55,577 bases of DNA from an uncultured Owenweeksia sp. (GTDB lineage Bacteria > Bacteroidota > Bacteroidia > Flavobacteriales > Schleiferiaceae): contig CAKZRR010000020.1 in assembly GCA_937146805.1 (NCBI GenBank), forward strand, positions 1 through 55,577, written 5' to 3'. The notes beneath the pieces were generated by a model. It was not told the DNA's origin and did no database searches. It saw only the letters and a program-made list of their open reading frames with translations. A program made the translations under genes and the position numbers. Below, in pieces: positions 50,776 to 55,577 of this stretch (position 1 is the stretch's first letter; each line of letters opens with the position of its first letter).

Positions 50776-53673
50776 TTACATTTTAAAATTTTCAAACAAA
50801 ATGGAGAAGTACAACATGCGGCCTACATTGGGTCCACCGTAAACTTGATACACTTCGTTATTTAACAAATTAGAGGCGCCCAACTTAAAAGTAGTATGCC
50901 ACTTTGGTATTTGATGACTTATTTGCGCATCTACCAATCCGTAGGCCTCTATATTTCCGGTAAACTGAGGCGAGCCTTCAAACAAAAAGGCATCTACCCA
51001 TTTGTAATTAATTGCAAAGCCCGATTTATGATTTTTCTTCTTGAATATTTTATATCCACTTCCTTTTAAGCCTAAATTAAACTTATGCTCAGGTGTATTA
51101 TAAGCAGGAACAATGGGATCGCTTTCGGCATCCTCATCTATAGACTCACCATACATCACCTCATTTAAAAAGCCGTTGCCAGGATTTAGGTTAATGCTGT
51201 TATAGGAGTAGTTGCCATTAAGGGTTAGCTTATCGCTGATATATACGTTGGCGCCCACATTAAAACCTTGGGTCGTAACTAAACCTTCCGCATTAGCGGC
51301 CACGCGTAAAGCTTGAATAGAGGTGAAATTATCAATAGTACTATTTAAAAAATTCACATCTAAGCCCAGTTGGTAACCAATAAAATCGGTGTACCAACTG
51401 TGGTAGTAATTGGCGTCTAAATACACGCGTTTAAGTACCGTAGCTCGGTAGCCTACTTCTAGTGTTTTTACCTTTTCAGGTTGAATAGGATCTATATTAA
51501 TATATTCCAAGTTATCCCTATTAAGGGCTTCTTGGTTTCTATAAAAATCGAAAGATTCGGTGGTTACCAATGAATCATAACCCGAAATATTGCCCTTTAA
51601 AATAGCCCTACCTACATTGTAATGCAAGTACTGATCTTGTAAAGTTGGGTTTCTAATAGCGCTACCAAAGGAAGCGCGTATGGTGTTCTTTTCGTTTACA
51701 TCATAAACCACCGAAACAGCTGGTGAAATCACATAATCAAAGTTTTCATTTTTATCTAAACGAATGGTACCATTAAGCCTAAGGCGGTTGTCTTTGAGTT
51801 TCTTCTCTATACCTACGTAGGTTCCAAACTCTTGATTGGTAATTTTTCTAAAACTGGTATCTACCTTAGGATTGTTATTGCTATCTAGGTAACTATTGTA
51901 TACCAATTCATCAAAAATATTGCCTTTTGAGTTGGGCTGGTAAAAACGATAATTAGCGCCTACCCTTACCGTAAACCACTTGGGGTTAAACTGATACTCT
52001 CCCATAACATGGTACAAGGCCGACTTATCGTAAAATTTTGATCCACCTTCGGTAAAAGTGCGAGAGGTAACATAGTTTTTTAAGGAATCAAAAGCTGCCG
52101 TGCCAGGCTCGGGCTTTTGGAAAATACCATCGTTAACGGTTTCGCGGACAAACGAGTGCCAGCCACTAATAGCACTGTTGTGCTTTTGCAACGAATCCAT
52201 ATAGGGGCCCGCAAACCATTCATCGGCCGTAAGGTTAGGGAAATCCGTCTGGCTATAGAGGCCTGTTAGAGCTAAGGTTGCGTCTCCATATTTTAGATTT
52301 TTGTAAGTGGTCTTATAGGTATTGTTCCAAGTAGCATCATCTACAATGGCATTATTCATCCTAAAAGCTGTGAGCACGGCATCATAGGAATCTCCTGCAT
52401 TTTCGTTGGTGCTATACGCTCGCACAAAAAACTTGTCTTTCTTTTTAAGCTCTACCACATTTTGGTAAAACTTAATATCGTTTAAGCTAAACCTGTTCTC
52501 TCCTTGGTACACCGTGGTTCCCGTTCCAAAATTAAAGTTGTAACTCAATTCCACATCCTTGGCTGGTTTATACGCTAAGGTGAAGTTGGTTTTCAGGTTT
52601 TTGGTGTCGTAATCTACTAAATCTTTTTCGCGGTAGCCATCTCGGTAAAATTTACCCAAACCTGCACGCTGATCGTACACGCTAATTAAGTAGCTGTGGT
52701 TGTTACCACCGGCACCCAAATCCTCGTCACCATAAATATTTACGGCATCAAAACCACCGGGGTTACTGGCTGCTACTTCGCTATCATCTACTGGGTTGTA
52801 ATTGGTAGCTTCCCAATCGTTGGCCTTTAAGTAGTAAAGGTTTATTTTAAAGGCTAGGTTTTCATAGTCCTTATTAAACATCTTATAAGCTTCCGCATAA
52901 CGCACCGCTGTTTCGGTTAAGGCTCTTTCACCCACTTTTACACTAGCACTCAAACCTTTAAACGTAAAAGGGCTTTTAGTTCTCATGCTTATTACCCCAT
53001 TAAAAGCACCTGGTCCGTAAAAGGCTGTGCTGGCCCCCGCTATAATATCTACGTTAAAAACATCCAGCTCCGAAGCGCCCAAAAAGTTACCCAATGAAAA
53101 GTTTAGGCCAGGCGCCTGATTATCTACACCATCAATAATTTGTAGGGAACGGACGGGCGAAGTACTATTAAAGCCACGGGTATTAATTACCTTAAAGCCA
53201 ATACTAGCCGAAGTAAGATCTACTCCTTTTAAATTGCCCAAGGCATCGTAAAAGCTAATGGCAGGCGTTTCTTTTATCGCCAAGTTATCCAACGCTTCTA
53301 CCGTAAGAGCACTCTCTTTTTGTTTATCGCTTAATCGTTTTTCAATAATATTTACCTCTCCCAACATTTCGGCATCCACCTTCATTGCAATAGTACCAAT
53401 ATTGCCAGGCTTGTTTACCAATACCTCTTGTGCTTGATAACCAATAAAGGATATTGATAATGTAAGCGGATACTGCTGATTTGCAATTAATTCAATACTA
53501 AAAGCACCTTGTACATCGGTACTTGCACCGTTGTTTGTACCTTTTACCACTATGTTGGCTCCAATAATACTCTCTTTAGTTTTGTAGTCTAATACAACAC
53601 CGCTGATTTTTTGTGAAAATAAGTAACTAGTACTAAGAAAAGTAACTAAAATAAAAGATAAAAAATTGCGCAT
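50776..53673 (-). CDS. TonB-dependent receptor with carboxypeptidase-like N-terminal domain
   Basis: A 965-residue outer-membrane transporter: signal peptide (about 1-20), a carboxypeptidase-regulatory-like domain (about 22-105, KISGVVLDYKTKESIIGANI), a plug (about 115-250, including INTRGFNSTSPVRSLQIIDG and GASTAFYGPGAFNGVI) and a 22-strand-type barrel to a terminal aromatic-rich strand. No SusD gene is adjacent, so it is not a classical SusCD pair. The substrate is unknown. Confidence 0.92.
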   Translation of the reverse strand: MRNFLSFILVTFLSTSYLFSQKISGVVLDYKTKESIIGANIVVKGTNNGASTDVQGAFSIELIANQQYPLTLSISFIGYQAQEVLVNKPGNIGTIAMKVDAEMLGEVNIIEKRLSDKQKESALTVEALDNLAIKETPAISFYDALGNLKGVDLTSASIGFKVINTRGFNSTSPVRSLQIIDGVDNQAPGLNFSLGNFLGASELDVFNVDIIAGASTAFYGPGAFNGVISMRTKSPFTFKGLSASVKVGERALTETAVRYAEAYKMFNKDYENLAFKINLYYLKANDWEATNYNPVDDSEVAASNPGGFDAVNIYGDEDLGAGGNNHSYLISVYDQRAGLGKFYRDGYREKDLVDYDTKNLKTNFTLAYKPAKDVELSYNFNFGTGTTVYQGENRFSLNDIKFYQNVVELKKKDKFFVRAYSTNENAGDSYDAVLTAFRMNNAIVDDATWNNTYKTTYKNLKYGDATLALTGLYSQTDFPNLTADEWFAGPYMDSLQKHNSAISGWHSFVRETVNDGIFQKPEPGTAAFDSLKNYVTSRTFTEGGSKFYDKSALYHVMGEYQFNPKWFTVRVGANYRFYQPNSKGNIFDELVYNSYLDSNNNPKVDTSFRKITNQEFGTYVGIEKKLKDNRLRLNGTIRLDKNENFDYVISPAVSVVYDVNEKNTIRASFGSAIRNPTLQDQYLHYNVGRAILKGNISGYDSLVTTESFDFYRNQEALNRDNLEYINIDPIQPEKVKTLEVGYRATVLKRVYLDANYYHSWYTDFIGYQLGLDVNFLNSTIDNFTSIQALRVAANAEGLVTTQGFNVGANVYISDKLTLNGNYSYNSINLNPGNGFLNEVMYGESIDEDAESDPIVPAYNTPEHKFNLGLKGSGYKIFKKKNHKSGFAINYKWVDAFLFEGSPQFTGNIEAYGLVDAQISHQIPKWHTTFKLGASNLLNNEVYQVYGGPNVGRMLYFSILFENFKM

Positions 53674-53848
53674 TTATCGCTCTGACATTAAGTATGCGGG
53701 CAATCTACAAAAAAAATGAAACCATGCAAATACTGTAGGATAGCGCTTAGTTCACAGGGACGTTTACCCTACTAAAACCCTTTAGAACACCTTTAAAGTT
53801 GACTATTTTTTTGGGTGCATTTAAGAGTTTACAAACTTGTTAAAAACG

Positions 53849-53886
53849 AAAAATCCCCTTACAATAAAATTGTAAGGGGATTTTTT
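53849..53886. terminator. Bidirectional terminator
   Basis: Arms AAAATCCCCTTACAA and TTGTAAGGGGATTTT around a 5-base loop, with A and T runs. It lies downstream of the START-like gene and upstream of the TonB receptor gene. Confidence 0.85.
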
Positions 53887-53904
53887 AAAAAACTCAGCAC
53901 TTTA

Positions 53905-54297
53905 CTATGCACCTATATGGTGCAGCAATTCGTGTATTTGACTTTCCCAAAGTAACTTGTCCTCTTCTACTTCGTCTTCATCACTAAAATCAGTAACCAT
54001 TAAGGCCGCATCATTAGTCATTTCATCTACCACTATATTAAACTCAAAATAGTAGTCGTTGCCTTCTTCATGGTCTTCTTCCCATTGAAAGCGAATTAAT
54101 TTATCGTTTTTCTTGGCTGTACGAAAAGCTACCTTTTCATCACCATCCCAAATAAAAGTATATTTTTCATCGCGTGAGTTTACATCATCGCAAAACCATT
54201 CACTTAAGCCACTGGGAGTTGATAAAAAAGGGAATAACATATGTGGAGAAGCCTTAATGGCAAACTCTAGTTCAAATTGTATTTTCTGTTGAGACAT
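53905..54297 (-). CDS. START-like (AHSA1/Bet v1-type) domain protein
   Basis: A 130-residue cytoplasmic single-domain protein of a Bacteroidota START-like family: LEFAIKASPHMLFPFLSTP, GLSEWFCDDV and the final LLWESQIHELLHHIG helix. It is unusually acidic in the second half. Ligand and role are unknown. Confidence 0.87.
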   Translation of the reverse strand: MSQQKIQFELEFAIKASPHMLFPFLSTPSGLSEWFCDDVNSRDEKYTFIWDGDEKVAFRTAKKNDKLIRFQWEEDHEEGNDYYFEFNIVVDEMTNDAALMVTDFSDEDEVEEDKLLWESQIHELLHHIGA

Positions 54298-54413
54298 CTT
54301 TCTGTAATTGATAGATGTGCAATATAAAAAAATCTACCTTTTAAACTGTATTAAAAATTTTGTTTTACGCTTTTCTAAAATTGATTTAAATGTATATTTG
54401 CAGCCCCAAAAAT

Positions 54414-54487
54414 GGCGAGGTAGCTCAGGTGGTTAGAGCGCAGGATTCATAACCCTGAGGTCGAGGGTTCGAGTCCCTCTTTCGCTA
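54414..54487 (+). tRNA. tRNA-Met (CAU)
   Basis: GGCGAGGTAGCTCAGGTGGT starts the acceptor and D arm. The anticodon stem CAGGA/ACCCTG region encloses TTCATAA (anticodon CAT), with T arm GAGGG-TTCGAGT-CCCTC. CCA is not encoded. CAT can also be tRNA-Ile2; elongator Met is the better match by memory. A terminator hairpin follows. Confidence 0.93.
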
Positions 54488-54498
54488 CACCTGTAAAT

Positions 54499-54534
54499 AA
54501 AGGGGTTCAAAGATTTTGAGCCCCTTTATTTTAT
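54499..54534 (+). terminator. Terminator after tRNA-Met
   Basis: AAAGGGGTTCAAA pairs with TTTGAGCCCCTTT (one mismatch) around a 3-base loop, followed by ATTTTAT. Confidence 0.8.
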
Positions 54535-54736
54535 CTAAAACTGATACTGAAAAGATAAACTTCTCGGTTCAGAGCAACGTTTCTATACAAGTCAAACTTT
54601 GTTTACCCCACTCAGTCTAGCATTGTAGCATCCATACTCTTCGTCTATTATGTCAACATATCTCCACCCACACCTTCTTGACAGACTGAAACAATGGGCG
54701 AGTCTTCAGTAAAAATACATTTGTGGCTTTTCAGTT

Positions 54737-54931
54737 TTGAGGAGCCATTTTTTTTATGCCAGAAGCTCACTCTATTCCTTCCTGTTTTCTTATTACCTTC
54801 CTCGCAAACAAAAGGCGGAACCAGCAAAAACACCTTTAGGACTAATCGTCTTTGACTATAAACCTGAGAACCCCGAAAAACTGATACCCGTTAATAGCGC
54901 AATAGAAATCATTTTTGATAAGCTCAAATAA
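54737..54931 (+). CDS. Possible small protein upstream of the membrane gene
   Basis: A 64-residue frame starting at TTG 54737 and ending 5 bases before the next ATG. Its C-terminal half (LGLIVFDYKPENPEKLIPVN to the end) looks coding; the N-terminal half is less convincing and the start is uncertain. It may be a real small gene coupled to the next one, or the tail of a decayed gene. Confidence 0.35.
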   Translation: MRSHFFYARSSLYSFLFSYYLPRKQKAEPAKTPLGLIVFDYKPENPEKLIPVNSAIEIIFDKLK

Positions 54932-54936
54932 ACAAT

Positions 54937-55530
54937 ATGCATAAATTTTGGAAGCTTAATGACACTCGCTCTAATAAGCTAATATTCATAAAAGATAATT
55001 GTATCTACAAAGGGAACCCCAAGCAAGAGGATCTGGATAGGTTAACCTTGCGAACCACCGACCTGGCTTTTTTAGAAAACCTGTTTAGCATTCCTTATCA
55101 GTACCTCACAAAAATTGAAAATCAAGAAGGAAAGAAGGAAATAAAGCTATTTTATGGTGGCAAATCAGAAGAAGAACTAGTAGTAGATGATGCCCAAGTT
55201 AAAAGGGAGGTTTTTGAATTTTTGAAGCAGGATATTCCAATATTTATTTACACCTCGCAATTACCTCCGGCACTAAAATATGCTAAAAATCAGCTTATTG
55301 CTTTACTAATTGTTACGGCCATTTTTTTATGGACGCTTTATTTAGCAATTCAAATAGAGAGTGGTGTTAATTATGAAATTATTGGGAAAGGAAGACCTGG
55401 TATAACCGAAGTTGTTTTAGGCTTAGCGCATTTTGGAGTTTCCAAAGTTGCCACTGGCTTTTCTGTTTTAATGGTATTAATACTACTTGGGCTAAAACAC
55501 AAAATGAACTACCCCGAGGCAGAGCCATAG
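54937..55530 (+). CDS. Two-TM membrane protein of unknown function
   Basis: A 197-residue protein. The first ~120 residues form a soluble domain with alternating strands (KLIFIKDNCIYKG, EIKLFYGGKSEEELVV). Two hydrophobic segments lie at about 127-145 and 172-190, with a short polar tail. Possibly a small PH-like N-domain on a membrane hairpin, but no family recognised. Near the end of the window; the gene is complete. Confidence 0.6.
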   Translation: MHKFWKLNDTRSNKLIFIKDNCIYKGNPKQEDLDRLTLRTTDLAFLENLFSIPYQYLTKIENQEGKKEIKLFYGGKSEEELVVDDAQVKREVFEFLKQDIPIFIYTSQLPPALKYAKNQLIALLIVTAIFLWTLYLAIQIESGVNYEIIGKGRPGITEVVLGLAHFGVSKVATGFSVLMVLILLGLKHKMNYPEAEP

Positions 55531-55577
55531 GGGTATCAAAAGTCACAGCAACCTTAACTGACCCGAATGCAGCCTTT

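Noticed and set aside
1-55577. Integron integrase or other tyrosine recombinase
   Set aside because: I looked for the R-HxxR-Y pattern in all plausible proteins and found none. The array, if real, depends on an enzyme outside the window.

Overview
The window looks like a Bacteroidota chromosome, probably a marine or environmental Flavobacteriia/Cytophagia-type organism. Support comes from three secreted proteins ending in type A T9SS sorting domains (248-916, 1771-2982, 49064-50734), a TonB-dependent receptor with a carboxypeptidase-like N-terminal domain, Bacteroidota-typical families (DUF2911, DUF3570/DUF4266, DUF6428, TIGR02757, membrane MutS-like protein), weak Shine-Dalgarno signals and one clear TTG-N19-TAnnTTTG promoter. 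Housekeeping genes are ordinary chromosomal ones; no plasmid or phage backbone is visible.

Layout. 0.2-3 kb: a secreted T9SS protein and two adjacent cupredoxin/multicopper-oxidase-like proteins with complementary histidine motifs. 3-6.9 kb: an AT-rich accessory block of single orphan genes (mostly secreted or lipoproteins, one broken), each preceded by a related repeat that ends in a perfect palindrome plus GTT, and several followed by the complement of their own 5' junction. This is the architecture of integron gene cassettes with attC-like sites, but no integrase is present. 7-14 kb: DEAD-box helicase, a long PLP enzyme, an arsenic operon (arsR, DUF6428, arsenate reductase-like, ACR3), a bestrophin channel, and a 51-residue Lpp-like lipoprotein. 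14.5-15.8 kb: a coupled pair consisting of a DUF1399-like protein and a protein with a Cys/Gly tail. 15.8-17.9 kb: a second cassette-like and decayed segment with gene remnants and an IS-end-like repeat.

18-22.8 kb: a serine hydrolase, then a thioredoxin-ApbE fusion, DUF4266 lipoprotein, DUF3570 protein and a methyltransferase, tightly packed and probably one extracytoplasmic redox/flavinylation locus. 22.8-29.2 kb: DUF4105 protein, tRNA-Pro and tRNA-Ser, MutS-like ATPase, HI0933-type flavoprotein, a lipoprotein and a decayed IS30 transposase. 29.3-49 kb: mostly core genes: Crp-type regulator and HSL-family esterase, DbpA-like helicase, DUF6909-like protein, 2'-5' RNA ligase-like protein, alpha/beta hydrolase, kdsB, TIGR02757 protein, NAD(P)-binding protein, rhomboid, rarA, pcm, a Gfo/Idh oxidoreductase with lipoprotein and sugar transferase, Cys-cluster protein, mscL, DUF2911, pdxH, YqgE, and class IV aminotransferase. 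49-53.7 kb: a TonB-dependent receptor with a secreted T9SS esterase-like protein. 53.9-55.5 kb: START-like protein, tRNA-Met and a two-TM membrane protein.

The most unusual material is the cassette-like array (3.0-6.8 and 16.5-17.9 kb), the paired cupredoxin genes, the thioredoxin-ApbE/DUF4266/DUF3570 locus and the Cys-tail gene pair. All family calls come from reading motifs by eye; no database search was run.
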